From Balneolaceae bacterium (GTDB lineage Bacteria; Bacteroidota; Rhodothermia; Balneolales; Balneolaceae): DNA of 64,000 bases. How positions within the stretch are numbered: position 1 is the first letter of the stretch; every line of letters starts with the position of its first letter. A model generated the notes under the pieces. That model saw only the letters and a list, made by a program, of their open reading frames with translations, did no database searches and was not told the DNA's origin. Of the stretch, positions 19,029-29,261 are shown one piece after another. The translations under genes and the position numbers were made by a program. The stretch spans positions 124,001 through 188,000 of the forward strand of contig JAEPNO010000008.1 of NCBI GenBank assembly GCA_017643365.1, written 5' to 3'.

Positions 19029-20525
19029 TTACTTCCTCGAGAGTTTAATTCCGAAGTAAACCAGTCCGCTTACCAGCCCGATAATGAGCAGCAAGATGAA
19101 CGCTGTTCCGAATACATTGGCCTGCGCTGCAATTTGAACCGTGAAGGTTTTGTCCTCGGCGTTTACGGGTTGATTGTCGGATAGGGAGGTTGATCGTAAC
19201 CGGGTTTCATATCGCCCAACACTGATGTCGGTCGGGGGTGTGAGATACATTTTCACGGTCAACTCTTCTCGAATTCCAAGTTCCGGAATCACAGCAGGTT
19301 CGATGCGTTTTTCCCATTGAAAAGGAGCACTCAGCTCAAATTCGATATTATTTAGCCGTCGCGTACCTTCATTTACAACTTCAAAAGTGAACTCAACTGG
19401 ACCTTCATCCTCAAGCTCGTTATATAATTGAGGGGCTTTGATTACCAACCTTCCAACTCCTCGAGGAATCATTTCCAGGCGAACGAATCCGACATCTAAA
19501 GCACGAATATCTTCTTCAGTCCATGCGCCTTGATGTGCCGAAAATTGATCCAATTTTGTGACCGGAACCGCCATTACATAAAAATCGATGGGTGCATCCA
19601 TGATCACATCGCTGGTAGGCCGATCGGGCAACGAAACTTGCAAATTGGCTTGAATGGTATTCTTCGATTCGGTGAATTTTATCTGACTAATGCGCCCTTG
19701 CTCGCCTTGTTCGTTGAAATATCGGGTAACGGATGCAGGCAGGTTCACTACTTCCAGCTTGTAAGTGTCGTCCGAGCCACTGAAAAGCTCTAAACCCAAA
19801 CCATAAGTGGCAGAATTACCCAATTCTACTTCCTGCGAAAACCGTTCAGATTGTATCAGCACTTTGTTTGCGGATGCATCTTTTTCCAAAAACACTTTAG
19901 GATTTCGGGAAGCACCGTTGCCGTAGATGATGTTTACCGTCACTTCATCCAAATCTTGAAGCAGATCAAAATTTACGGTAACCGGTACGCCACTTTTAAG
20001 CTGATCGATTTTTATTTCGTAGGGTGAGCTGATGATAGCACCATCGTCGTTACTCAGCGACACATAGATATTGTGAATCACATCCGGTTGAAGTGATCGG
20101 AACAACTCATCTTCCATGTTCACGATTTGAGCAAACTCTTCGGTAGCGCTGGTGGTGTTTTCGAGGGTAACCCGAACCCGTTTTACGTTGTCATCGCCCT
20201 GAGTTTTTAGCGCTCGTTTTATGCTCACAAATTGCTGCTCGAATAGAAGTACCAGCAGCGACTGCTGATAATTTACTTCCGCATCTTGAAAGGTGTTTAA
20301 GGCTGTCTCGTATTCTTCGGGGCTGATTAGATCTTTTTCCCAAAGTGCTTTTTTCCGATTAAGCTCATTGCTCGCTCTATCATACGTACTTTTGGCTCGT
20401 TTCAATCCCAATAACGGATAAGAATCGTCTCGGGCATTTGGGAATGGACTCTGAGCCTGAGATTCAATAGGAATCAGAATCAAGAAAGCCAGTACAAAAA
20501 GGGATAATCGCATTAAATTCGTCAT
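19029..20525 (-). CDS. Membrane-anchored NEW3-type protein with N-terminal coiled coil
   Basis: A 498-residue exported protein. A signal peptide (1-24) is followed by a helical hairpin-like segment (about 40-100, including RKKALWEKDLISPEEYETA) that resembles the hairpins of periplasmic adaptor proteins. Several beta-sandwich domains follow, the last resembling NEW3/COG1470 (VEFTFEVVNEGTRRLNNIEF). A C-terminal transmembrane helix (about 472-493) ends in KLSRK. The bulk is therefore periplasmic and tethered at the C-terminus. It lies between the PDZ gene and the ABC ATPase, so it may couple the exporter to the envelope. The function is inferred from context only. Confidence 0.7.
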   Translation of the reverse strand: MTNLMRLSLFVLAFLILIPIESQAQSPFPNARDDSYPLLGLKRAKSTYDRASNELNRKKALWEKDLISPEEYETALNTFQDAEVNYQQSLLVLLFEQQFVSIKRALKTQGDDNVKRVRVTLENTTSATEEFAQIVNMEDELFRSLQPDVIHNIYVSLSNDDGAIISSPYEIKIDQLKSGVPVTVNFDLLQDLDEVTVNIIYGNGASRNPKVFLEKDASANKVLIQSERFSQEVELGNSATYGLGLELFSGSDDTYKLEVVNLPASVTRYFNEQGEQGRISQIKFTESKNTIQANLQVSLPDRPTSDVIMDAPIDFYVMAVPVTKLDQFSAHQGAWTEEDIRALDVGFVRLEMIPRGVGRLVIKAPQLYNELEDEGPVEFTFEVVNEGTRRLNNIEFELSAPFQWEKRIEPAVIPELGIREELTVKMYLTPPTDISVGRYETRLRSTSLSDNQPVNAEDKTFTVQIAAQANVFGTAFILLLIIGLVSGLVYFGIKLSRK

Positions 20526-20528
20526 AAT

Positions 20529-21260
20529 TTAATTGTCGATACTCATGCGCACATTGCCGCGTGGTTCTTGTTTCTTTAGTGTCAGGCTTAAGGCATTACC
20601 GTCTTTTTCTACTTCCAGAAGGATATCATCGCCAACATTAAGCGAGGCTAAGTACTGTTGAATTCCAAGTGGCGTTTCGAAGCTTCGTTCGTTGATGGAA
20701 GTGATGAAATAGCCTTCGATATTTTCTGCTTTAAGCTCATCAGGAAGAAGCGGCTCCAGCAGCGACATTATCTCGATTCCCTGATCATTTTGAGTAATTA
20801 GAAGACCTAGCTCAGGTAGCATGGTAGGAGGTTCACCATCACTAATATCGAACGAAAGTACCATTTGTCCAGACGCATTTTCGGGAACGTCACCTTTTTG
20901 AGCATTTACTATAAATCGCGTATCGCCACGGCGTACCCCAATTTTTATTTCCTCCCCTTCTGGCAGCGAATTGTACACTTCACGAATAGTTGATGCGTCT
21001 GAAACGCGCTTTCCATTCATCATTATGATCAGATCACCACGCTTTAATTCGTCGGTCATTGGATCTTCACTGGTATTGCCTCTCCCCATGATCATTTCTA
21101 CTTGAAGACCTTCCTCGTTTTGAACGATCATGGCGCTTAGTTCACGAAGCATAAAACTAGTACTGGCGTCGAACGTCATGTTGCGTTGAATTTGGGCGGC
21201 TAATGGTTCGGCTAGAATAATTCCGATCATAGAGATCATTAAAACATGGGTGAATTTCAT
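20529..21260 (-). CDS. Exported PDZ-domain protein
   Basis: From the ATG at 21260 the protein has 243 residues and begins with a clean signal peptide (MKFTHVLMISMIGIILAEPL, then AAQ). The frame can be extended to a GTG at 21374, but that would place 38 residues before the signal peptide, so the shorter form is preferred. Two PDZ-like domains are seen (about 40-130, with GDLIIMMNGKRVSDA; and about 145-235, with GYFITSINERSFETPLGIQQ). No protease domain is present, so it is probably a scaffold or chaperone. It is first in the ABC-exporter operon and 3 bases from the next gene. Confidence 0.75.
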   Translation of the reverse strand: MKFTHVLMISMIGIILAEPLAAQIQRNMTFDASTSFMLRELSAMIVQNEEGLQVEMIMGRGNTSEDPMTDELKRGDLIIMMNGKRVSDASTIREVYNSLPEGEEIKIGVRRGDTRFIVNAQKGDVPENASGQMVLSFDISDGEPPTMLPELGLLITQNDQGIEIMSLLEPLLPDELKAENIEGYFITSINERSFETPLGIQQYLASLNVGDDILLEVEKDGNALSLTLKKQEPRGNVRMSIDN

Positions 21261-21402
21261 AGATTTCGAATTGGTTAATGGTTCGATGGCAATATTCGAA
21301 AGCAAACCCATCGAGTTGTTAAGGGCTGGCAAAATGTTTGTTAAGGATGTTAAATCGATGCTAAATCTTTTCACTTAGCGTATAAAGCACCTACTTTTAG
21401 GA

Positions 21403-23307
21403 ATGCAAAACCGATGGTTTACATATAGTTTTTTGGTGGTAATAGTTGGCGCGCTAGTTACGTTGGCTGTGCTGCAGTATAGCTGGCTGGGGAGTGTAAG
21501 CGATGCCGAACGCCAACGATTAAACGAAGGAATTGAAGCTTCCACCGAGAATTTTATTAGCGATTTTAACGAAGCATTTTCGGAGGTTTATCGCGCCTTT
21601 CGCTTGCAGGTAACTAATTCTGATAATTCTGATCAAGAATTGGAAACACGATTTTTGGAAAATGTTGCTCAGTGGTATACAACCGAACAACAGAATTCGA
21701 TTGTAGATAATGTGTATCTCATTAAAGATCGAGAGGATCTCGTTTCTATTTATCAGGCTGATATCGAATTGATGGAGGTTTCTGAGATAGAAGCTGACAC
21801 GGCATTAATTGCCTGGCTTGATGAACATTCGATCACAGACAGCAGAACGAACAGCATGCCACTTTCGAACTTTCCTGATTTGGGATCGCCCAGTTTTTTG
21901 AAAATTCCGGTACAAGTACTCGATTTTATCACATTGAACCGAAACGAAGGAGTTGAAAATCTTGAAGTACGATTAAGCATCGATCAGCTGGATGACTACG
22001 TACTTATTCGTTTAAACGATGATGCTATTAAAGAGCAGTTGATACCTGAAATTGCTTCACGATATTTAGGCGATTCATATCAGGATCAATATCAGTTGGC
22101 AATTGTAAATGAAGATGATAATCAACACTATTTTAGTGATGGTGGCGAACAAGAAACTCCTGAATTTTCTAAAAATTTGGAGCGATTAAATTTCTCTAGT
22201 TTGATGTTTTTAGAGACAGATTCAGCTCCAAGAAAAATGGAAGAAGATAGTGTAGTTTTTAGTGTTTTCAGTTCCCATAGCGAGCGCATTATCACCAGAG
22301 AAAGAGGCGCAAATCGAGGTGTTTTAAGTGAAGAAGAACGCTCCGATATTGACATTGATTTGACGAACAAAAGTCCACATTTCGAAGCTTTTGACTCAAC
22401 CATTCGCGACACCAGTATTACTACCGCTTTTGTTGGTAATGTGTCGAAAACGGGCTGGAAACTTTGGCTTTCGTTTAAGGCGGGATCGCTGGATGAGTTT
22501 GTAAGTAAAACACGGAATAGAAATCTAACCATCAGTTTTGGCATTTTACTAGTGCTGGGAATTAGCGGGGTGATGATTATTATTTATGCCCAGCGTTCTC
22601 GCGAATTGGCAGAACAGCAAATGCTGTTTGTAGCCGGGGTTTCTCACGAACTTCGCACTCCAATTACGGTCATCCGATCAGCAGCAGAGAATTTGAGCGA
22701 AGGGGTGATTCAAAACGAAGAGCGCAAGCAAGAGTATGCTCAACTTATGTTGGCGGAAAGTAAACGGCTGAGTGAGATGGTGGATCAGATTATGGAGTTT
22801 TCAGGCATTCAATCCGGCAAAAAGATTTACAACTTTAGCGATGTAGCCATTGATACACTAATGCAGCAAATACTGGAAGAATTGACACCGATTGCTGATC
22901 AAAAAAATATTGAATTTCAATTTTCAAACATCTCTAAAGTACCGGTTGTACAAGCCGACAAAGACGCATTATTTCTTGCCATCACCAACTTATTACGTAA
23001 TGCTATTAAATTTAGCGAAGATGGTGGAAAGGTGATTTTTCGAGTTGATGAAACATCATTTAGATCGGGTTTGGGACTTCGAATACAGATTCAGGATTTT
23101 GGTATTGGGATTCCCGATGATGAACAAAAGAAGATTTTCCAGCCATTTTATAGAGCTGAATATGCAGTGTCGCAGCAGATTAAGGGGAATGGTATCGGTT
23201 TGAGTTTAGTGGAGCGAGTAGCGAAAGAGCACGAAGGCGATATCACCGTAAAAAGCACACCGGGTAAAGGAAGTACGTTCACCTTGTTAATACCCTTGCA
23301 CAAGTAA
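21403..23307 (+). CDS. HisKA-type membrane sensor histidine kinase
   Basis: A 634-residue classical sensor kinase: a transmembrane helix (about 8-27), a large extracytoplasmic sensor region (about 30-370), a second helix (about 374-394), HisKA with the H-box SHELRTPITV (phospho-His415) and an HATPase domain (NLLRNAIKFS, GIGIPDDEQ, GNGIGLSLV). It is 2 bases ahead of an OmpR-type regulator and divergent from the PDZ/ABC exporter operon. Envelope-stress control of that exporter is a reasonable inference. Confidence 0.93.
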   Translation: MQNRWFTYSFLVVIVGALVTLAVLQYSWLGSVSDAERQRLNEGIEASTENFISDFNEAFSEVYRAFRLQVTNSDNSDQELETRFLENVAQWYTTEQQNSIVDNVYLIKDREDLVSIYQADIELMEVSEIEADTALIAWLDEHSITDSRTNSMPLSNFPDLGSPSFLKIPVQVLDFITLNRNEGVENLEVRLSIDQLDDYVLIRLNDDAIKEQLIPEIASRYLGDSYQDQYQLAIVNEDDNQHYFSDGGEQETPEFSKNLERLNFSSLMFLETDSAPRKMEEDSVVFSVFSSHSERIITRERGANRGVLSEEERSDIDIDLTNKSPHFEAFDSTIRDTSITTAFVGNVSKTGWKLWLSFKAGSLDEFVSKTRNRNLTISFGILLVLGISGVMIIIYAQRSRELAEQQMLFVAGVSHELRTPITVIRSAAENLSEGVIQNEERKQEYAQLMLAESKRLSEMVDQIMEFSGIQSGKKIYNFSDVAIDTLMQQILEELTPIADQKNIEFQFSNISKVPVVQADKDALFLAITNLLRNAIKFSEDGGKVIFRVDETSFRSGLGLRIQIQDFGIGIPDDEQKKIFQPFYRAEYAVSQQIKGNGIGLSLVERVAKEHEGDITVKSTPGKGSTFTLLIPLHK

Positions 23308-23309
23308 TT

Positions 23310-24008
23310 ATGGATAGCAAAGGACGAATTTTATTAGTTGAAGATGAACAAGGTCTGATTATGACCATCCAGGATCGGCTTGTTGAAGAGCGGTATGAAG
23401 TAGAAACTGCTTCAGACGGACAAACGGGTTATGAAAAAGCATTGGCAGACAACTATGATGCTATTATTCTTGATTTGATGTTGCCGAAAAAAGATGGGCT
23501 CGACATCTGTAAAGATTTACGCCAGCAAAATGTAGAAACGCCCATAATTATGCTTACCGCAAAAGGGCAAGTGGTGGATAAAGTGCTTGGATTAAAACTT
23601 GGCGCCGACGACTATATGCAAAAGCCTTTTGAGATGATGGAATTGCTGGCCCGGATCGAAGTTCAGCTTCGGAAAAAGAAGCAATCTGCTAATTCGCTCA
23701 CTAAAGAACATTATGCTTTTGCTGATGTTGAAATTGATTTCAAAAGTATGAGAGTATCAAAAAGTGGGCAAGAGGTGCTGCTTTCAGCAAAAGAATTTCA
23801 GCTATTACGATTTTTAGTTGAGCACTCGGATATGATTTTGAGTCGCGATCAATTACTAAATGAAGTATGGGGCTATGATGCATTGCCCTCTACCCGAACA
23901 GTAGATGTTCACATCGCGTGGCTTCGGCAAAAACTGGAGCCCGATAACCGATATCCAAAACACATTGTAACCGTGCATGGATTTGGCTATAAATTTATTG
24001 GAGACTAA
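23310..24008 (+). CDS. OmpR/PhoB-family response regulator
   Basis: A 232-residue regulator. The receiver domain (1-120) has the acidic pair at residues 11-13, the phospho-acceptor Asp55 (ILDLMLPKKDG), MLTAKG and the K in QKPFEM. A winged-helix domain follows (about 130-232, SAKEFQLLRFLVEHSDMILS; VDVHIAWLRQKLE). It is encoded immediately after its partner kinase, with which it forms a two-component system. The likely targets include the divergent exporter operon, but no operator was identified. Confidence 0.95.
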   Translation: MDSKGRILLVEDEQGLIMTIQDRLVEERYEVETASDGQTGYEKALADNYDAIILDLMLPKKDGLDICKDLRQQNVETPIIMLTAKGQVVDKVLGLKLGADDYMQKPFEMMELLARIEVQLRKKKQSANSLTKEHYAFADVEIDFKSMRVSKSGQEVLLSAKEFQLLRFLVEHSDMILSRDQLLNEVWGYDALPSTRTVDVHIAWLRQKLEPDNRYPKHIVTVHGFGYKFIGD

Positions 24009-24014
24009 CGAATT

Positions 24015-27000
24015 TTACCGGAAATGCCCTTGCGAGCCATGCATAACTTCGGTAAAAACGAATTCCAACATAAAACGCCCATCTGTATCAATGGTGTACT
24101 CTGAGTCGAGTTGAAGTAGTAGCGTTTCAATTAACTGCCACCCAATAGTGTTCTTAGATCTGATTTCATCTACCACAAATCCGGGCCCGTTATCCTCGTA
24201 ATAAATAGTAATTTGGTCGCCAACTTGCTTGAAATGCAGAATTAGTTTCCCGGCTCCATCTTTAAAAGCGTATTTAATCGAATTAGTGAACAATTCGTTA
24301 ATTAACAGCCCGAGAGGTACCGCACGGTTTATGTTGATTTTATCGATATCAAAAACGAGATCGTATTCGATATCACAAGGATCAGAAGTGGTATTTGCCT
24401 GAAGCTTTTCTAACAGCTTACGATAGTATTCTCGAGGATTAATGTGACTGAAATCCATGTCTTGATACAGCTGTTCGTGTACCATTGCGATGGAATGAAT
24501 TCGGTTTCTGGCCTCAATAATCATACTGATATCTTTATCAGAATCATCTCGCATAGCTTGTAACTCAAGAAGCCCACTAACAATAGCCAAATTGTTTTTA
24601 ACGCGATGATGAATTTCTTGCAGCAGGATGTCTTTTTCTTTTAAAGCCATTTCTAGAGTTTTTCTGTACTCCTGCAATTCGGTTACATCGTTTGCTATAA
24701 TCAATAAATCGGTTAGTTCACCTTTGTCATCAAAAAATGGACCGGCTGTAATTTCTAAGGTTAACTGCTCGTCGTATTTATTTTTAAGGGTAGTTAAGAA
24801 TTGTTTTGGCTGGCGTTCAATTTTAATGGTCTCGAGTATGGAAAAAACCTCATCTTTAGCATTTTCTGTATCTATTGGGAGTTTGCTTCCAATTATGTCT
24901 TTTCTGAGCCACCCAAAAATGTTCTCAGCCGCAGGATTCCAAAAATCTGTGACAATCCCTTCAGAGTTAAGCTGATAAATGGCTAATGGCGACGCATTTA
25001 TTAGTGAACGAAGTTTTTCACTAGATCGAACAGCATCAAGTTCGGCCATCACTTTTTGTGTGCTGTCCATAATAATGCTATCCCATATTACCGAACCATC
25101 GTCCTGTTTGGCCGGGGTTCCAAAACCATGAAGGTACCCGATATTTTCGTCTACCGTTTTATACCGGAATACATATTCCCACTTAGTAAGGGAATTAGCA
25201 GACTTTTCAATAGACTGTTTTAGCCCATCTTTATCCTCACTAAGTATGCGTTCCCAAAGTCTATTTGTGTTATTATAGATTTCTTGTTGCGTGATGCCGT
25301 ACAAGTCTACAACACCGTCCGACACATACAATACATTATCGGAGCCATCTGGCAGGAACTGATAGCGCAACACAACACCCGGTATTTGGTTCGTAATACT
25401 TTGTAGTTGCTTTTGTTTCTCTTGTATTTGTAGCTCGGCTTCTTTGCGCTCTGTAATGTCAAGGTTTACGGCATTCCAGATGATTGTGCCATCTTCTGTC
25501 ATTGTAGGAGAACCAAAGCCGTGAAGATATTTGATATCCCCGTTTGGAAGCTTTATCCGATACTGAACATCAAATTTTGTAAGGTTGGTTGCAGAGTAGA
25601 TTAATTTATCAACGAATGGAGGAACGTCTTCAGGAATTACCTGATCCCATATCAATTTAGAATCTGCAAGTGCATCTGCTTTTTCAAATCCGTGTAGTTC
25701 TTCAAAACCATCGCTAAAATAGCTAAACCCGTCGGTGCCATCTGGTTTTCTAAAATAGGTAAATACAACACCGGGTATTTGATCTCCTATAATTTCGAGT
25801 TGACGTTGCTTCGCTTCAATATCTTTTTTAGCTAGCTCGATGTCGGTTATGTCAATCAGAATTATATCGAATTCTACAATGCCTTTATCTAACTTTATGG
25901 GGTTACCAACAGCTTGCATATGTTTAATATCACCGGTTTCGGAAATGAAACGTATTTTCTGATTCCACTGACTTAACGTTAGCACTGAATTGCTAATACT
26001 TGTTCGGCTTGCTTCAAAATCTTCGGGTACTATTCTCGCCCAACCGGCATTTACATCCTCAAGAACATCATTAGCACTTACCCCCCAGTACTCTTTCACT
26101 CTTTTACTGATATATGTGATTCGATCAGTACCATCGGGTGATACTTGGTACTTCAATACTACACCATTGATTTGGTCAGTAATACTTTCAAGTTGTTCTT
26201 TTTGGGCTTTTAATTCTTCTCTGGCAATAACTTGGTCGTGTACATCAAACGAAATACTGCTCCATAATATAGTGCCACTATCAAGCTTTGTTGGTTTTCC
26301 ATAACCTTGGAAATATCGGTAACTACCATCTTTAACTTTACTTCTGAACTGAATCTCCCACGGGATAAGCTTTTGAGCCGATTCAGCAATAGAGTTATTG
26401 AAATTAGTAACATCGTCAGGATGTATTAGGCTCCACAGTAAAGTAATATCGTTTATTGCATCTTCAATCTTTATACCATGAATAGTCTCGATTCCTTTAC
26501 TCAGATACGTAATTTCATCGGAGCTATCCGGATGAAGAGCATAGGTGTAGATTACACCAGGGTAATTGTCGGAAATCAGATTTAAGTGCTTTAGGCTTTC
26601 ATTCAGTTCTACCTGCTGATTGAATTGTTTAGTGATATCAATTGCTATAGAATACCATTGTACGGTGCCATCACTTAATTTGGTTGGAGTTCCCGAGCCT
26701 TGAATGTATCTGATTTCACCTTCGGTATTAGCTATACGGTATGAAGTATTCCAAGGAGTTAGGTGTTCAGCTGATTCTTTTACCGATTTAGATAAGCCTT
26801 CTAAATCATCGGGGTGAATTTGATCCCATATCAAATTGATGTTGTCTAATGCCTGTTCGCGGCTTACACCATATACTAGTTCCACGCCTTCACTTAAAAA
26901 CTCAAAGCGGTCGGTGCCATCGGGTAACAATTGATAAATATAAACCATACCGGGAATCTGGTTGGTAATATTTGTAATCTGCTGTTCACGCTTACTTATT

Positions 27001-27800
27001 TCAACTTCGGCCGAAACTAATTCTGTTACGTCAAAATTAACGCCATAAATTTTTACTACTTCGCCGGCATCATTAAAAACAGGTGCCGCTGAGGCAGTTA
27101 TATGTTTAGTTTGGCCTTGATTCGTTACAATTCTAAAGCGAACATTATAAACGGTTTCGCCACCATAGGCTTTAGCTAATTCGTTATTGGTAGCATCAAT
27201 ATCCTCTTTGTGAATAAATGTTCGCCACCCGTCTAAATTAGTAATCCATTCGTCTTCAGAAAGGCCGTACATCTCAAGAATTTCACTATTGCATTCAAGT
27301 TGATCAGAGGCAATATCATACGTCCAGATACCTAACTTAGCTGTTTTAATTGCTAGTGCATATTTGTTGTTTAATAGCTTAGCCGAGCGTGATTGCTCCT
27401 CTAGATCAAATTCTAATTCTTTTTTGTCGGTTCTATCAATAAATATGCCCATAGCATATTTAAGGCCATTAACTTCAAATACGCTTGCTTCTATATCCAC
27501 ATAAATATAGTCGTTAGTGTGTGAAAGAAGTTTCCACTCACTTTGAGCTAATTCTTCATGCTCAAATAGATATTCAATGGCATCTTTAACACGGGCTTGT
27601 TCATTTTGATGGATGGCAGAGCTTAAGTGATTACCTTTAAATGGCTTGTTGATTCCATTAAAAATCGAAAAAAAGGAATCATTTGTTAAAAGAACCTCGC
27701 CTGATTGATCGATAACAAGGCAACCAAAATGTTTACTGTTAAGTAAAAACTCACCAACGATCGACTCAATCTTATTTTGCTCGATGCCCGAACTATTCAT
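24015..27800 (-). CDS. Cytosolic octa-PAS HisKA_2 hybrid-free histidine kinase
   Basis: A 1261-residue soluble kinase with eight PAS domains. PAS1 (about 1-146) and PAS2 (about 147-273) are divergent. PAS3 to PAS7 (about 274-928) are five tandem units of about 131 residues that share a NQIPGVV...PDGTD...W..I.P.D...LHGFG.P pattern. PAS8 (about 929-1050) leads to HisKA_2 (EIHHRVKNN, probable phospho-His1065) and HATPase (LLINELFTNSIKYAF, DNGPGF). There is no receiver or membrane helix. The tandem units look like recent internal duplications. Convergent with the response-regulator gene, with a 6-base gap. Confidence 0.9.
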   Translation of the reverse strand: MNSSGIEQNKIESIVGEFLLNSKHFGCLVIDQSGEVLLTNDSFFSIFNGINKPFKGNHLSSAIHQNEQARVKDAIEYLFEHEELAQSEWKLLSHTNDYIYVDIEASVFEVNGLKYAMGIFIDRTDKKELEFDLEEQSRSAKLLNNKYALAIKTAKLGIWTYDIASDQLECNSEILEMYGLSEDEWITNLDGWRTFIHKEDIDATNNELAKAYGGETVYNVRFRIVTNQGQTKHITASAAPVFNDAGEVVKIYGVNFDVTELVSAEVEISKREQQITNITNQIPGMVYIYQLLPDGTDRFEFLSEGVELVYGVSREQALDNINLIWDQIHPDDLEGLSKSVKESAEHLTPWNTSYRIANTEGEIRYIQGSGTPTKLSDGTVQWYSIAIDITKQFNQQVELNESLKHLNLISDNYPGVIYTYALHPDSSDEITYLSKGIETIHGIKIEDAINDITLLWSLIHPDDVTNFNNSIAESAQKLIPWEIQFRSKVKDGSYRYFQGYGKPTKLDSGTILWSSISFDVHDQVIAREELKAQKEQLESITDQINGVVLKYQVSPDGTDRITYISKRVKEYWGVSANDVLEDVNAGWARIVPEDFEASRTSISNSVLTLSQWNQKIRFISETGDIKHMQAVGNPIKLDKGIVEFDIILIDITDIELAKKDIEAKQRQLEIIGDQIPGVVFTYFRKPDGTDGFSYFSDGFEELHGFEKADALADSKLIWDQVIPEDVPPFVDKLIYSATNLTKFDVQYRIKLPNGDIKYLHGFGSPTMTEDGTIIWNAVNLDITERKEAELQIQEKQKQLQSITNQIPGVVLRYQFLPDGSDNVLYVSDGVVDLYGITQQEIYNNTNRLWERILSEDKDGLKQSIEKSANSLTKWEYVFRYKTVDENIGYLHGFGTPAKQDDGSVIWDSIIMDSTQKVMAELDAVRSSEKLRSLINASPLAIYQLNSEGIVTDFWNPAAENIFGWLRKDIIGSKLPIDTENAKDEVFSILETIKIERQPKQFLTTLKNKYDEQLTLEITAGPFFDDKGELTDLLIIANDVTELQEYRKTLEMALKEKDILLQEIHHRVKNNLAIVSGLLELQAMRDDSDKDISMIIEARNRIHSIAMVHEQLYQDMDFSHINPREYYRKLLEKLQANTTSDPCDIEYDLVFDIDKININRAVPLGLLINELFTNSIKYAFKDGAGKLILHFKQVGDQITIYYEDNGPGFVVDEIRSKNTIGWQLIETLLLQLDSEYTIDTDGRFMLEFVFTEVMHGSQGHFR

Positions 27801-27962
27801 ACAAACGTCTTCTTAAAGATGAAGGAGATAAAAATATAGTATCTAATGCATTATCGTTCACGAGCATTAATATATCAAGTATATTTATGTAACTTATTTT
27901 GGTTTTGAAACCATCTCGTAATATGGTAGAATTGACTTTGATAATTTTAGGAGTGATGCACT

Positions 27963-29261
27963 TTGGTAAAAACTACAATAGAGGATAGCGCTCAACGCCC
28001 CAAGGGGTTAGTAGCTTGGGCATTTTACGATTGGGCGAACAGTGCATTTTTTGTGATGGTGCAAACATTCATTTTCGCAGCTTATTTTGCCTCATCCATA
28101 GCCGAAAATGAAACAACCGGGGCTGCGCAATGGGGGTTTACCATTGGCTTTGCAGGCTTCGTGATTGCAATTTTAGCGCCTATCTTAGGATCCATAGCCG
28201 ACGTTGGCGGGCCAAGAAAACCATGGGTGTATGTGTTTTCTGCCTTATCGATTATTTGTACCAGTTTACTTTGGTTTGCAGAACCAAGTACAGATTTTAT
28301 CAGATACGCTTTGGTGCTCACCTTTTTTGCAACCTTAGGTGCAGAACTGTCGCTAATATTTTACAATGCAATGCTACCCGATTTAGCGCCACCATCAAAA
28401 ATTGGCCGTTGGAGTGGTTGGGGATGGAGCCTGGGTTTTGCAGGTGGAATTGTATGCCTTGTGATTGGGTACTTCGTTCTCTTTTTAAATGGCGGAGACC
28501 TTTTTGGGCTCGATGTTGAAAATGCAGAACACACAAGAAGCACGTTCTTATTTACCGGACTTTGGTTCGCTCTATTTATGATTCCTTTTATCCTTAAAAC
28601 GCCGGACGTTCCTTCTCGCAAAATGGGATATAAAAAAGCAATTAACAATGGATTTTCTACACTTTGGGAAGGATTAAAGGCTCTTAAACACGAAAAAAAT
28701 ATCTCCAAATTTCTAATTGCCCGCCTCTTTTACAATGATGCATTAGTTACCATTTTTGCTATGGGTGGTGTGTATGCTTCCGGTGCTTTTGGTTTCGAAA
28801 CGGCCGATATTTTTTACTTTGGTATCGCTTTAAATTTAACTGCTGGATTAGGTGCGTACGGCTTCGCCTGGCTGGATGATAAATCGGGAAGTAAAAAAAC
28901 CATTCTTTGGTCGTTAATTGGGCTAATAGTTCCGGTTGTCGCCGTGATCTTTGTTCAAACAGAATTCTGGTTTTGGATTTGGGGGCTACTTCTAGGTGTG
29001 TTTGTTGGCCCTGTACAATCTGCCAGTAGGACGTTAATGGGTAGAATGGCACCAAAAGAAAAGCGAAATCAAATGTATGGCCTTTTTGCTTTGTCAGGTA
29101 AAGTAACTTCTTTTGCCGGCCCGATGCTGTTTGGCTGGGTAACCTTAATGATGAACGATCAACGTTGGGGCATGAGTGTAATTCTGCTGATGCTTATCAT
29201 AGGATTGATACTTATGTTTGGTGTAACCGAAAAGAGAAATTCTATTCATGGATCTTCCTGA
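27963..29261 (+). CDS. UMF1/Atg22-type MFS transporter
   Basis: A 432-residue permease with about 12 membrane helices and the AWAFYDWANSAFF opening typical of the UMF1 (Atg22-like) branch of the major facilitator superfamily. The substrate is unknown. Translation appears to start at TTG 27963, with AGGAG about 10 bases upstream. It overlaps the next gene by 14 bases and begins a coupled chain that ends with an ArsN2-like acetyltransferase. Whether it contributes to arsenic efflux in this arsB/acr3-less region is open; nothing in the sequence proves it. Confidence 0.85.
   Translation: MVKTTIEDSAQRPKGLVAWAFYDWANSAFFVMVQTFIFAAYFASSIAENETTGAAQWGFTIGFAGFVIAILAPILGSIADVGGPRKPWVYVFSALSIICTSLLWFAEPSTDFIRYALVLTFFATLGAELSLIFYNAMLPDLAPPSKIGRWSGWGWSLGFAGGIVCLVIGYFVLFLNGGDLFGLDVENAEHTRSTFLFTGLWFALFMIPFILKTPDVPSRKMGYKKAINNGFSTLWEGLKALKHEKNISKFLIARLFYNDALVTIFAMGGVYASGAFGFETADIFYFGIALNLTAGLGAYGFAWLDDKSGSKKTILWSLIGLIVPVVAVIFVQTEFWFWIWGLLLGVFVGPVQSASRTLMGRMAPKEKRNQMYGLFALSGKVTSFAGPMLFGWVTLMMNDQRWGMSVILLMLIIGLILMFGVTEKRNSIHGSS

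Noticed and set aside
21261-21374. N-terminal extension of the PDZ protein to GTG 21374
   Set aside because: It would put 38 residues before a clear signal peptide and run into the divergent kinase promoter region.
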